Notes under the pieces: model-generated | Told to the model about the DNA's origin: nothing | Databases searched by the model: none | What the model saw: only the letters and a program-made list of their open reading frames with translations | Part shown: positions 10,572 to 19,730 of the stretch, one piece after another | Layout of the letters: every line of letters begins with the position of its first letter | Numbering within the stretch: position 1 is the first letter of the stretch | Translations under genes and position numbers: made by a program | Origin: Serratia sp. Ag1 | Lineage (GTDB): Bacteria > Pseudomonadota > Gammaproteobacteria > Enterobacterales > Enterobacteriaceae | Direction of reading: 5' to 3' | Assembly: GCF_000743355.1 (NCBI RefSeq) | Contig: NZ_JQEI01000042.1 | Coordinates: 1-64,000, forward strand | DNA length: 64,000 nt

Positions 10572-11597
10572 ATGAATACGATGAAAGCCGCAGTAGTGAA
10601 AGCCTTCGGAGAGCCCTTGGTGATTGAACAGGTGCCGATCCCAAAAGCCGGGCCAGGTCAGTTGTTAGTGAAGATTGTCGCCACTGGCGTCTGCCATACC
10701 GACTTGCACGCCGCCGAGGGCGACTGGCCGGTCAAGCCGCAGCCACCGTTCATTCCTGGCCATGAAGGGGTGGGATATGTGGTGGCGGTGGGCGAAGGTG
10801 TAAAACACATCAAGGAAGGGGATCGGGTGGGTGTCCCTTGGCTGTACTCCGCCTGTGGCCACTGCGAACACTGCCTGGACAGTTGGGAAACCCTGTGCCA
10901 CTCGCAGCAGAACGCCGGTTATTCCGTCAACGGCAGCTTCGCTGAATATTGCCTGGCAGACGCGAACTATGTCGGCATTTTGCCGGATAACGTTGAGTAT
11001 CACGAGATCGCGCCAATTCTCTGCGCTGGCGTCACGGTCTATAAAGGCCTGAAAATGACCGATACCAAACCCGGCGACTGGGTGGTGGTTTCCGGTATTG
11101 GTGGGCTCGGCCATATGGCGATTCAGTATGCGGTTGCCATGGGGCTGAACGTGGCAGCGGTGGACATCGACGACAGCAAGTTGGCGTTTGCCAAGCGCTT
11201 GGGGGCCAGCGTGGTGGCGAACGCCAAGCATGTCGATCCGGCGAAGGTCTTCCACGAAAGCTTCGGTGGCGCACACGGAGTGTTGGTCACCGCCGTTTCG
11301 CCCAAAGCCTTCGAGCAGGCCATCGGGACCCTGCGCCGTGGTGGGACGATGGTGCTGAACGGGTTACCACCGGGCACTTTTGATCTGTCGATCTTTAATA
11401 TGGTGCTGGACGGTATTACCGTGCGCGGTTCGATTGTCGGCACCCGTAAAGATCTGCAAGAAGCCCTCGATTTTGCCGGGCGCAATAAGGTGGCGGCGAA
11501 TATCACCGTTGAGCCTTTAAGTAATATCAACGATATTTTCGCCCGGATGCACGCCGGTCAAATCGAAGGTCGCATCGTGGTCGACATGGCGCTGTAA
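10572..11597 (+). CDS. adhP: Zinc-dependent alcohol dehydrogenase, AdhP type
   Basis: A 341-residue medium-chain dehydrogenase that interconverts alcohols such as ethanol with aldehydes using NAD. Catalytic zinc ligands are Cys41 (GVCHTDLHA), His64 (PGHEGVG) and Cys151 ([10 protein letters not shown]). The structural zinc site is the four cysteines at 95, 98, 101 and 109. The nucleotide-binding fold shows [11 protein letters not shown]. Length and motifs match E. coli AdhP. It lies 225 bp downstream of the aldehyde dehydrogenase gene, the gap being filled by ERIC sequence, so it may be co-transcribed from the sigma-54 promoter or have its own start. A rho-independent terminator follows. Confidence 0.9.
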   Translation: MNTMKAAVVKAFGEPLVIEQVPIPKAGPGQLLVKIVATGVCHTDLHAAEGDWPVKPQPPFIPGHEGVGYVVAVGEGVKHIKEGDRVGVPWLYSACGHCEHCLDSWETLCHSQQNAGYSVNGSFAEYCLADANYVGILPDNVEYHEIAPILCAGVTVYKGLKMTDTKPGDWVVVSGIGGLGHMAIQYAVAMGLNVAAVDIDDSKLAFAKRLGASVVANAKHVDPAKVFHESFGGAHGVLVTAVSPKAFEQAIGTLRRGGTMVLNGLPPGTFDLSIFNMVLDGITVRGSIVGTRKDLQEALDFAGRNKVAANITVEPLSNINDIFARMHAGQIEGRIVVDMAL

Positions 11598-11626
11598 AAC
11601 ATCACCCTCGTCTGGTTAATCATCAA

Positions 11627-11661
11627 GCAGGTATCGCCTTTGGCTGTACCTGCTTTCTTTT
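11627..11661 (+). terminator. Rho-independent terminator after adhP
   Basis: The stem GCAGGTA/TACCTGC encloses a 13-base loop and is followed directly by TTTCTTTT. It separates adhP from the ascG promoter region. Confidence 0.8.
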
Positions 11662-11704
11662 GGGTATAGAATACCGGGCATGATTAAAAAGCCAGGAAAT
11701 ACCT

Positions 11705-12748
11705 ATGTCTACCATGCAGGAAGTGGCAAAAAAAGCAGGCGTCTCTAAAGCCACCGTATCACGTGTTCTTTCCGGTAAAGGATACGTCAGCGAAGCAACG
11801 AAAGATCAGGTATATAAAGCCATCGAAGAAGCGGGATATCGCCCGAATTTGCTGGCAAGAAATCTGGCCACCAATAAATCGCAATGCATTGGTCTGGTGG
11901 TAACCAATACGCTCTACAACGGCAGTTATTTTAGCGAACTGCTTTCCAAGGCAGCACAAAAGCTGGAAGAACATGGCCGTCAGCTCATTCTGGTGGATGG
12001 CAAACACAGTGCAGCAGAGGAGCAGGCGGCGATTCAATTCCTGCTTGATTTACGCTGCGACGCCATTATTATCTACCCGCGTTTTTTAAGCATTGATGTG
12101 ATGGACGGCATCATCGATCACTATAAACAGCCGATTATGGTGGTAAACAGAAGGCTGAGAAAACACCAAAGCCACTGTATTTGCTGCGATCACAAAGGGG
12201 CCAGCTTTAAGGCAACTCAATACCTGATCGCACGGGGCCATCGCGATATTGCCTTTATAACCGGTTCGCTGGATTCACCGACCGCCCTTGAGCGGCTTTC
12301 CGGCTATAAAGAGGCGCTAACGCAGCAAGGTATTGCGCTACGGGATGACCTGATCATTAACGGAAAATGGACGCCGAACAGCGGTGCCAGCGCAATCGAA
12401 AGGTTGCTGAACGGTGGAATAACCTTCAGCGCCGTGCTCGCCAGCAATGATGAGATGGCAATTGGGGCCATCAAGCAATTAAATCAGGCGGGCATCGCTG
12501 TGCCCCAGAATGTCTCTGTGATCGGTTTTGATAATATCCCCACCGCCCCCTATCTGCTCCCGGCATTATCCAGCGTTAAAGATCCCGTCAGCGATATGAT
12601 GAATGAAGTGATCGATCGGCTGATTTCCATGCTCGATGGCGGATATTTATCCAAGGATAATATTTTCACCTCAGATCTGCTGGTCAGGGATTCGGTGGCC
12701 GATGGGCCGTTTTGGGGTAATAGCCAAAATCATGCGGGTTGTTTTTAG
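11705..12748 (+). CDS. ascG: LacI-family repressor, AscG homologue
   Basis: A 347-residue LacI/GalR regulator. The N-terminal helix-turn-helix (residues 4-50, KKAGVSKATVSRVLSGKGYVS) and hinge are followed by a periplasmic-binding-type ligand domain. From memory it aligns through most of its length with E. coli AscG (for example YRPNLLARNLA, LDLRCDAI, VIGFDN). AscG represses the beta-glucoside operon ascFB. In E. coli ascG is divergent from and adjacent to ascFB; here the repressor gene lies more than 5 kb away, with the sigma-54 alcohol/aldehyde module in between. The start has an AGGA site 8 bases upstream. Confidence 0.85.
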   Translation: MSTMQEVAKKAGVSKATVSRVLSGKGYVSEATKDQVYKAIEEAGYRPNLLARNLATNKSQCIGLVVTNTLYNGSYFSELLSKAAQKLEEHGRQLILVDGKHSAAEEQAAIQFLLDLRCDAIIIYPRFLSIDVMDGIIDHYKQPIMVVNRRLRKHQSHCICCDHKGASFKATQYLIARGHRDIAFITGSLDSPTALERLSGYKEALTQQGIALRDDLIINGKWTPNSGASAIERLLNGGITFSAVLASNDEMAIGAIKQLNQAGIAVPQNVSVIGFDNIPTAPYLLPALSSVKDPVSDMMNEVIDRLISMLDGGYLSKDNIFTSDLLVRDSVADGPFWGNSQNHAGCF

Positions 12749-12779
12749 GCGGCCGCTGAGCGCAGCCACAGGCGTTGGC

Positions 12780-12884
12780 TCAAATCTGTGGCTCTTCGAT
12801 TGATTCGCCCAGCGCTTTTATTTTCACTGCCTTCTCAAAGTGATCCAGTTTCATGTCCTTGATCCACCAGGTAGCAGCTTCCAT
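12780..12884 (-). other. Unassigned 34-codon open frame
   Basis: A short frame beginning MEAATWWIKDMKLD and ending at a TGA lies in the gap between ascG and the LysR gene. Its composition is protein-like, but no ribosome binding site precedes the ATG and no family is recognised. It may be a remnant of a lost gene. Confidence 0.2.
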
Positions 12885-12939
12885 AAGCAGGAGCGACTAA
12901 AATGTGTCAACAATCATTTATATTAATGGATTAATATTA

Positions 12940-13848
12940 TTATTGATAATCTTCATATTCATATCTTAATTTATTGATGAACTTCCTCGCGATCTGTGTC
13001 AAAGGGAAACGTTGAGAGTAAATAAAGCTATAGTCAATATCCGGCAATGGCTCTTTTATCGATATAGGGTGTAACTCTTTATTAAAATAGGGAACTTTAA
13101 GTATTTCTTTCGCCCCTACGGTAAGATAATTTTCATTTAATACCAGTTGTAATGCCATCAGCATGGTATTGGAGCGCACCACGGTAGTCGTTCTTTCTTG
13201 TGTATCACAGAAAAGCTTCGAGTTTAGCTTATCGTAGTAGCCAATTTTTGACGAAGGCAGGCACCAGTTAGCACACTCCAATTCCTTCAGCGAAGTGGAT
13301 CTCGCCAGTGGGTGTTTTTTGTTTGTAAAGATATGCGCCGATGTCTTAAAAAATGGCTCTATGGTGATATCACTCAGCGTAAAATCTGTAGATATCGCAT
13401 CGATAATAAAATCCAGCTCGCCTTCACGCAAGGCTGGCAGCAGTTCAGACATCTGCCCTTCGGTGATATGGATTCTCACGTTAGGGTAGCGTTGCTGAAA
13501 CCGCTGTATAGAGGATGACAAGAACGTGAGAGGCAACAAAGAGGAGCATCCCAACGTTACAGCACCTTGAGAGGCCTCATTAATGATCTCGATCTCATTG
13601 ACAGCCCGCTCCAATTCTTTAATGACGAGCTGAGCACGGCCCTCGAAAATACGCCCCATTTCCGTGAGGACAATACCACGACTACCGCGAATAAATAATG
13701 GGCTGCCTAATGTTTTCTCGAGTTCTTTGATCGCTCGTGTAACACCGGGTTGCGTTTGCTTGAGTTCTAGGGCTGCCGCACGAATACTGCCACACTCGAT
13801 TATCTTTATGAAAATGCTAATCTGGTGAATTTTAGGTAAGCGTGTCAT
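12940..13848 (-). CDS. LysR-family regulator, TdcA-like
   Basis: The product (302 residues from the ATG at 13848) has a LysR winged helix (about 1-65, GSIRAAALELKQTQPGVTRAIKELE) and a LysR substrate-binding domain. The pattern ELLPALREGELDF resembles TdcA, the activator of threonine/serine degradation, and the LysR gene at 15198. The start is set by alignment with that paralogue (MTRLPKI versus MPHLPKI); a longer frame reaches 13890 and neither start has a strong ribosome site. AT content is higher than in flanking metabolic genes. No adjacent gene is an obvious target, so its function is open. Confidence 0.75.
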   Translation of the reverse strand: MTRLPKIHQISIFIKIIECGSIRAAALELKQTQPGVTRAIKELEKTLGSPLFIRGSRGIVLTEMGRIFEGRAQLVIKELERAVNEIEIINEASQGAVTLGCSSLLPLTFLSSSIQRFQQRYPNVRIHITEGQMSELLPALREGELDFIIDAISTDFTLSDITIEPFFKTSAHIFTNKKHPLARSTSLKELECANWCLPSSKIGYYDKLNSKLFCDTQERTTTVVRSNTMLMALQLVLNENYLTVGAKEILKVPYFNKELHPISIKEPLPDIDYSFIYSQRFPLTQIARKFINKLRYEYEDYQ

Positions 13849-14061
13849 GAAAAATCGATCCATTTTTATATTCCATATGCAACATGGCAAATCTGATAAT
13901 GATTTTTATAATCCTGATGTGTAGATATAAGTTAACAAGGTTGTTACTCATCTTTCTGGAGCGTTTCACTCCATAGTGATTAAAACAAGTTGCATAAAAA
14001 CGTAATGGAATGTGCTGTTCTTGTTAAAGGTCTATATCATATGATTAGCTAATGATTTATT

Positions 14062-14670
14062 TCAAAATGGGACAAATAGCGGATGAAGAGTCCGTATACC
14101 CAATTTGCTCATCGCCGAGCGCTTGTAGTGGCTGATAGTTTTGTAATTAAGCGAAAGCTCTTTGGCAACCAGAGAAATACTTTTACCATGCAGCAATTTT
14201 TTTAAAATAGTTAATTCACGTGTAGATAAGGCACAGGTTAGGCTGGCTACCGGTTCATTTAACGTGCCCTCAGCTCTGCGCACTCGCGACAGTTCGCGGC
14301 GGATTTTATCTAGAGGTACATCGACTTGAAGAATAGTATAGGTATTCTCCAACCCCTTCAGATGGCGCTTCAGTGCCTCGATACATTTATTATCTGTAAA
14401 AATGATAATTTTACTGTCAGGGTGATGTGCAGGAATGTGGCGACTCAGCACATCCAGGATCTCGGCAGCGTTATAGTAAACGCTATTTAACGTCAGGATA
14501 ATAACATCCAGACTGTCATTCATAATTAACATATCTTCAGCCTGTTCAAGGCTGCTGACGTTGGTCACGATGTTTATTCTGGTATCGGGATAATGGTCAT
14601 ATAACAAACCCATTACTCCAATTCGTGTAAATTCGCAGTGGCACTGTAGTAATATTTTCATACGCTCCAC
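14062..14670 (-). CDS. LuxR/FixJ-type response-regulator-like transcription factor
   Basis: A 202-residue protein with an N-terminal receiver-like region (MKILLQCHCEFTRIGVMGLL, then DVIILTLNS) and a C-terminal LuxR helix-turn-helix (about 145-195, LSTRELTILKKLLHGKSISLVAKELSLNYKTISHYK). The usual acidic pocket for phosphorylation is not clearly present, so it may act without a kinase, like several fimbrial and capsule regulators. A GTG start at 14670 has AAGGAT 8 bases upstream; an ATG at 14661 is the alternative. It lies between two LysR genes in the same orientation, with AT-rich codon use. Confidence 0.7.
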   Translation of the reverse strand: MERMKILLQCHCEFTRIGVMGLLYDHYPDTRINIVTNVSSLEQAEDMLIMNDSLDVIILTLNSVYYNAAEILDVLSRHIPAHHPDSKIIIFTDNKCIEALKRHLKGLENTYTILQVDVPLDKIRRELSRVRRAEGTLNEPVASLTCALSTRELTILKKLLHGKSISLVAKELSLNYKTISHYKRSAMSKLGIRTLHPLFVPF

Positions 14671-15197
14671 GTTTATTTATCCTTATATTTATTCACATTA
14701 TGTTGCAAGCAGATACTTTCCACTTACAAAACGGCATTTATTAGTTAAATATCTAACCTGATTCAATGATATGTCTACCTTTAGAAGGGAATAAAGCTTA
14801 CCCTTTATGATTAGGTTTATGATTTTTACATACTAAATAACCCGCTGGAGGAGGAAATCCCCCTCTAGTAAGGTGAATGCACTATAGGATTTATCTCGTG
14901 AAGCGGGAAGATGATATTTTGTTTAGTGTGATGCAAAAAAAGCATTTATTAAAAAAAATCATTACCAAACAGAATGATAAAAGCAATATCAATTAAATCC
15001 TGCCAGGAAAGCTAAGAAACCACTGAATATTACCTAAAAACGCTATTTTTACGCGTTACATCAATAAGAGTAATGGAAGGAGGTATTTATGTCAGCATTT
15101 AGTTTTTTATTGTCTATCTATACCTAAAATAATTCGTACAGTATACCCACTGGCTTTACCATTTTGCCCATCCGTGGGCCGCGCCGCAGTGTGTCCA
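14671..15197. other. AT-rich 527-bp gap with a vestigial gene start
   Basis: Most of this is AT-rich with no supported gene. At 15089-15127 on the plus strand a strong GGAGG site precedes an ATG and only 12 codons (MSAFSFLLSIYT) before a stop formed by an ERIC-end-like sequence, TATACCTAAAATAATTCG (15119-15136). This looks like a gene start whose body has been lost. A GCCCATCCGTGGGC palindrome at about 15167 matches one near 10493. Confidence 0.5.
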
Positions 15198-16121
15198 TCA
15201 GTCTATTTTCTGAATCACCTGTTTGCTGCATTCGAAGCGAATTTCGTTGATTAAATGTTTGGCCAACGGTGTCAAAGAGGCATCTTGGCGGTAGATCAGG
15301 CTGTATTTACCATGCGGGAATTTTTCTTTTACCGGAATAGTGCAAAATAGTTTGCTCATAAAGTCGATATCGAGCATTGCCAGTGGTGCGATAACCAGAT
15401 AGTCCGCCTCCATGACCAACCGTTCACCGACGGCAAAGGAGTCCCCCTTGAATACCACCGTCTCGGGCCCTTTTCCTGCAGGAAACAACAGTGCTTCAAG
15501 ATGGCTGTAGTACCCGGCATCCGCGACCGGGAGATACCACTTGGCATTACGCAACTCGACAAGCGACGTGCAATTGGCCAAAGGGTGGCCTTTTCTGGCA
15601 ACCACGCCAAATGGACAGGTCATCAAGGGTTCTTCCACGAACTCCCCCAGTGAGATCTCTTCAGAGATGATGCCGATAAAAAAATCCAGCCTGCCCACTC
15701 GCAGCGAGGGCAGTAGTTCAGACAGTTGCCCTTCATACAAAGAGACTAAAGCTTTAGGGTAAGCCGTATTAATACGCTGCATTACGCTGGGAATGATCCT
15801 CAACGTTTTAAGATGCGAGCATCCAAATGACACGGTTCCATGCTGCGATTGGTTGATCTGTTGTATTTCGTCAACGGAACGCTCCAATTCATACAGCACC
15901 AGCTTCATGCGAGCTTCAAAGACCCTTCCGGCATCCGTCAGCACAATACCACGGGTTCCTCTGACCATTAATGTGGCCCCGAGCGTTGCTTCAAGCTCCT
16001 GAAGCGTTCGCGTTATGCCTGGCTGAGTCTGGTTTAATGCTTTTGCAGCGGCCCGTATGCTGCCGTGCAAAATAATCGCTTCAAAAGCTCTAAGGTGATT
16101 TATTTTAGGTAAATGTGGCAT
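15198..16121 (-). CDS. LysR-family regulator, TdcA-like, second copy
   Basis: A 307-residue LysR regulator with helix-turn-helix in residues 1-65 (GSIRAAAKALNQTQPGITRTLQELE) and a substrate-binding domain containing YEGQLSELLPSLRVGRLDF. It is clearly paralogous to the LysR protein encoded at 12940 (LPKI at the start, TQPG-TR, RGIVLT-GR-FE, SELLP-LR-G-LDF). The start at 16121 follows a GAGGG site; the longer frame to 16175 does not have one. It is the outermost of three co-oriented regulator genes with no evident target nearby. Confidence 0.8.
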   Translation of the reverse strand: MPHLPKINHLRAFEAIILHGSIRAAAKALNQTQPGITRTLQELEATLGATLMVRGTRGIVLTDAGRVFEARMKLVLYELERSVDEIQQINQSQHGTVSFGCSHLKTLRIIPSVMQRINTAYPKALVSLYEGQLSELLPSLRVGRLDFFIGIISEEISLGEFVEEPLMTCPFGVVARKGHPLANCTSLVELRNAKWYLPVADAGYYSHLEALLFPAGKGPETVVFKGDSFAVGERLVMEADYLVIAPLAMLDIDFMSKLFCTIPVKEKFPHGKYSLIYRQDASLTPLAKHLINEIRFECSKQVIQKID

Positions 16122-16287
16122 AAGGCACCCTCTGCAGGTTTGGGCGAAACCATGAAGCATCCGTGCGCCTCCCACGTCAGGGTGGGGAAGATGTAAAGAT
16201 ATTGAGAAGTATAGTCGGGAGTTGTTTAATCCGGTGTGAGTATTCGTTGCTTCAAGGGGTTGGATAATTCAAAAGGCCGTGACAAAG

Positions 16288-16319
16288 GCTGTTCAAAAAT
16301 ACGGGCGTTTTTGAACAGC
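16288..16319. terminator. Perfect 12-bp hairpin downstream of yjiA
   Basis: GCTGTTCAAAAA and TTTTTGAACAGC flank an 8-base loop, giving a T-rich 3' arm on either strand. It lies 11 bp beyond the yjiA stop and probably ends that transcript. Confidence 0.65.
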
Positions 16320-16329
16320 AATTCGAATC

Positions 16330-17289
16330 TTATAGCGCTGCAAATGCTGCGCGAATTTCTTCTTCGGGCAAATCTATTCCAATAAACACCAGCGTACTTT
16401 GGCGCTCTTCACCCGGCAACCATTCGCGATCCCAATCCGCGTTATACAAACGCTGCACGCCCTGAAACAGCAGGCGGCGCGGTTCATCCTGAATCGATAA
16501 GATGCCTTTGTAACGTAAAAGATTATCAGCAAACTTCAGCAACAGTTCCTCCATCACGGCAGAAACCTGCATCAGTTCCAACGGTTGGTCGTGGTAAACC
16601 ACAATCGACCGGATATTATTCTGCGGCTGCGGAATCCGCCGAAACAGCGGAGCGGGTGCGGTCAGGTTCAGCCGATCGTTAAGCACAAATCCTTCAATAT
16701 TGAACAGAACGGCCAGATCAATATCACCCTGAATAACGTTATAGATCGGGGCACGAGCGTTCATCAGTTGCAAACGCTGGATCAGCGCTGCGTTATCCGT
16801 TGCCAGATCGGTTTTGGTCAGCAGAATACGGTCGGCGTAACCGACCTGCGCTTGCGAAATGGTGAATTGGTTGAGCTGTTGCTCGGCATGCACTGCGTCC
16901 ACCAGCGTGATAATGCCATCCAGCAGAAAACGCTCGCAGATCACGTCGTGCGAGAAAAAAGTCTGGGTAATCGGGCCAGGATCGGCCATCCCGGTGCATT
17001 CGATGATCAGCCGGTCAAACTCCAGTTGGCCTTGATCAAGCGCATCCAACAAATCCAACAACGCATCCGCCAGTTCATTAGACTTGCTGCAACAGATGCA
17101 GCCGTTGCTGAGGGTGGTGATGCGGCTGGCACGATCGCCGATCAGTGCGTTGTCGATCGGCACCTCACCGAATTCGTTTTCAATGACAGCGATTTTGTAA
17201 CCGTGATCTGCATTCAGGATATGGCGCAACAGCGTGGTTTTACCTGCGCCCAAAAAACCGGTCAGGACGGTGACGGCAATGGGTTTCAT
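16330..17289 (-). CDS. yjiA: COG0523 metal-chaperone GTPase YjiA
   Basis: A 319-residue G3E-family GTPase. The P-loop GFLGAGKTT is at 10-18, the metal-binding CxCC motif is in NGCICCSKS, and LTKTD serves as the base-recognition motif. The C-terminal CobW-type domain follows. COG0523 proteins deliver or sense metals such as zinc; the E. coli protein binds Zn, Co and Ni, its physiological role being unresolved. It lies 23 bp downstream of yjiX in the same direction, reproducing the E. coli order btsT-yjiX-yjiA. Confidence 0.9.
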   Translation of the reverse strand: MKPIAVTVLTGFLGAGKTTLLRHILNADHGYKIAVIENEFGEVPIDNALIGDRASRITTLSNGCICCSKSNELADALLDLLDALDQGQLEFDRLIIECTGMADPGPITQTFFSHDVICERFLLDGIITLVDAVHAEQQLNQFTISQAQVGYADRILLTKTDLATDNAALIQRLQLMNARAPIYNVIQGDIDLAVLFNIEGFVLNDRLNLTAPAPLFRRIPQPQNNIRSIVVYHDQPLELMQVSAVMEELLLKFADNLLRYKGILSIQDEPRRLLFQGVQRLYNADWDREWLPGEERQSTLVFIGIDLPEEEIRAAFAAL

Positions 17290-17312
17290 CTCTTTTCCTT
17301 AATCTACCAACA

Positions 17313-17516
17313 CTAACAGCAGCGCATGCCGCCTTTGCCATCCCCACCGTAACGGGCATCCTGGCGTTCACGGAAGAATTCTTTATAGGTCATCACCGGT
17401 TTGTCCGGATGATTGTCTTTCATATGCTGGACGTAAGTATCGTAGTCAGGTACGCCCACCAGCATGCGTGCTGCCTGCCCTAAATATTTACCGGCCTGGC
17501 CGAGGTTACCGAACAT
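17313..17516 (-). CDS. yjiX: YbdD/YjiX-family small protein
   Basis: A 67-residue DUF466 protein, nearly identical in length and ends to E. coli YjiX, including the C-terminal [13 protein letters not shown]. Proteins of this family are encoded next to CstA/BtsT-type transporters and are thought to assist pyruvate or peptide uptake, though the mechanism is not known to me. It lies between btsT and yjiA, with a strong terminator-like hairpin in the 60-bp gap after btsT. Confidence 0.92.
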   Translation of the reverse strand: MFGNLGQAGKYLGQAARMLVGVPDYDTYVQHMKDNHPDKPVMTYKEFFRERQDARYGGDGKGGMRCC

Positions 17517-17530
17517 TGACTCTCTCCAAA

Positions 17531-17562
17531 GAAAAAATACCCTGCATCATTATGCAGGGTAT
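17531..17562 (-). terminator. Terminator/attenuator between btsT and yjiX
   Basis: On the minus strand the 11-bp stem ATACCCTGCAT/ATGCAGGGTAT with a 4-base loop is followed by TTTTTTCTTT. It should stop many transcripts after btsT and lower expression of yjiX and yjiA. Confidence 0.85.
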
Positions 17563-17576
17563 CCATCAAATCACCA

Positions 17577-19730
17577 TCAGTGGTGCGACGAAACTTTGAC
17601 GCCCCCCTCAGGAACCGGCACGTATGGCGTCTCCTGATCGGTACGTTTCGGGTTTTTGTACGCCGCCATGGCCGTTTTGATGCCAAAGAAGATGATGCTG
17701 TATACCACCAGCAGGAACAGGATGCTCAAACCGGCGTTGGTGTAGTTGTTCACCACGATATGGTTCATGTTGGCAACCTGCTGAGCGGTCAGCTCTGCCC
17801 CACCTTCAGCGATTTTGCGCTTGTATTCGTTAGCCAGGAACAGGAAACCTTCCAGTTGCGGATTGTCGCTGAACAGCTTCAGACCGAGCGCATAGGTGGT
17901 GCAGATCAGCAGCCAAATGGCCGGAACGACGGTCACCCACACATACTTGGCGCGCTTCATCTTAATCAGCACGACGGTCGCCAGCACCAGCGCTACCGCC
18001 GCCAGCATCTGGTTGGAGATACCAAACAGCGGCCACAGGCTCTTCACGCCGCCGAGCGGATCAACCACGCCCTGATACAACAGGTACCCCCACAGGCCAA
18101 CACAACCTGCAGTCCCCACCATACCCGCCACCAGCGAGTCGGTTTTCTTCAGGAACGGCACAAAGTTACCCAGCAAATCCTGCAGCATAAAACGGCCAGA
18201 GCGGGTGCCTGCATCCAGAGCGGTAAGGATGAACAGCGCTTCAAACAGGATGCCGAAGTGATACCAGAAGCCCATATTGGCACCAGGAATGATCTGGTGG
18301 AATACGTGCGCAATCCCTACTGCCAAGGTCGGTGCGCCACCAGCACGGTTCAGCACCGAAGGTTCGCCGATGTCTTGTGCAGTTTGCAGGATCTGCTCTG
18401 GGCTAATCACAAAGCCCCAGGAACTGACGGTGGCCGCCGCATGAGCGGTGACATCACGCAAAGAGGCCATGATCATTGGCGCATCTTCGGTCCCCAAGCG
18501 GTGCAGATCTGGCATGGTGATGCCGAGTGCAGCCGGTGGCGTGTTCATCGCAAAGTACAGGCCAGGTTCGATGATCGAAGCCGCGACCAGCGCCATAATC
18601 GCCACGAAGGATTCCATCAGCATCGCGCCGTAACCGATAAAGCGCGCATCGGTTTCGTTGGCCAGCAGTTTAGGGGTGGTGCCGGAAGCGATCAGCGCGT
18701 GGAAGCCAGAAACGGCACCACAGGCAATGGTAATAAACAGGAACGGGAACAGAGTGCCTTTCCAAACCGGGCCAGTGCCATCCACAAACTGCGTCACAGC
18801 GGGCATTTTCAGGTCTGGGTTGAGGATCACAATACCGATCGCCAGCCCGACGATCACGCCGATTTTCAGGAAGGTCGCCAGGTAATCACGCGGTGCCAGG
18901 ATCAGCCACACTGGCAGCAGTGCAGAAATAAAGGCATAACCAATCAACGTGAAGGTAATGGTGGTGTCTTTAAAGGTCAACGCCGGGCCCCAGTACGGGT
19001 CATGGGCGATCACGCCACCAAACCAGATCGAGGCCACCAGCAGCACGATACCGATAACCGACACTTCCCCTACCCGGCCAGGGCGCAGGAAGCGCATGTA
19101 GATCCCCATAAACAGGGCGATCGGCACGGTGGAGCAGACGGTAAACACCCCCCACGGGCTTTCGGCCAGTGCTTTCACCACGATCAGCGCCAAGACCGCC
19201 AGGATGATGATCATAATCAGGAAGCAGCCAAACAGCGCAATGGTGCCGGGGATCGGGCCCATTTCCTTTTTGATGATCTCGCCCAAAGAAGCACCGTTAC
19301 GGCGCGAGGAGATAAACAGCACCATAAAGTCCTGTACCGCCCCCGCCAACACTACGCCGCCCAGCAGCCATAGCGTGCCGGGCAGATAGCCGACCTGTGC
19401 CGCCAACACCGGGCCAACCAATGGGCCAGCACCGGCGATCGCCGCAAAGTGGTGGCCGAACAGCACGTTCTTGTTGGTTGGCACATAGTTCAGGCCATCA
19501 TTATTCACCACTGCCGGAGTGGCACGGGTGGCATCCAACTGCATCACCTTGGTGGCGATGTAAAGGCTGTAATAACGATACGCCACCAGATAAACCGCCA
19601 CCGAAGCGACGATGATCCACAGCGCACTGATGCTCTCGCCACGGCGCAGTGCTACCACGCCCAGGCAGGAAGCACCCAGTATTCCCAGTAACATCCACGG
19701 GATATGTTTTAAAATTCCCTCGCGTTTCAT
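17577..19730 (-). CDS. btsT: Pyruvate/H+ symporter BtsT (carbon starvation family)
   Basis: A 717-residue CstA-family membrane protein that aligns from memory along its full length with E. coli BtsT (YjiY, 716 residues), from KHIPW near the N-terminus to EGGVKVSSHH at the end. It has about 16-18 hydrophobic segments. In E. coli BtsT imports pyruvate and is induced by the BtsS/BtsR two-component system; those genes are not in the window. Serratia-type paralogue CstA is less similar and lacks this C-terminus. The start has an AAGGA site. Part of btsT-yjiX-yjiA. Confidence 0.92.
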   Translation of the reverse strand: MKREGILKHIPWMLLGILGASCLGVVALRRGESISALWIIVASVAVYLVAYRYYSLYIATKVMQLDATRATPAVVNNDGLNYVPTNKNVLFGHHFAAIAGAGPLVGPVLAAQVGYLPGTLWLLGGVVLAGAVQDFMVLFISSRRNGASLGEIIKKEMGPIPGTIALFGCFLIMIIILAVLALIVVKALAESPWGVFTVCSTVPIALFMGIYMRFLRPGRVGEVSVIGIVLLVASIWFGGVIAHDPYWGPALTFKDTTITFTLIGYAFISALLPVWLILAPRDYLATFLKIGVIVGLAIGIVILNPDLKMPAVTQFVDGTGPVWKGTLFPFLFITIACGAVSGFHALIASGTTPKLLANETDARFIGYGAMLMESFVAIMALVAASIIEPGLYFAMNTPPAALGITMPDLHRLGTEDAPMIMASLRDVTAHAAATVSSWGFVISPEQILQTAQDIGEPSVLNRAGGAPTLAVGIAHVFHQIIPGANMGFWYHFGILFEALFILTALDAGTRSGRFMLQDLLGNFVPFLKKTDSLVAGMVGTAGCVGLWGYLLYQGVVDPLGGVKSLWPLFGISNQMLAAVALVLATVVLIKMKRAKYVWVTVVPAIWLLICTTYALGLKLFSDNPQLEGFLFLANEYKRKIAEGGAELTAQQVANMNHIVVNNYTNAGLSILFLLVVYSIIFFGIKTAMAAYKNPKRTDQETPYVPVPEGGVKVSSHH

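Noticed and set aside
17580-19373. 597-codon plus-strand frame
   Set aside because: Antisense of btsT, rich in His/Arg/Gln as expected for a shadow of a membrane protein gene.
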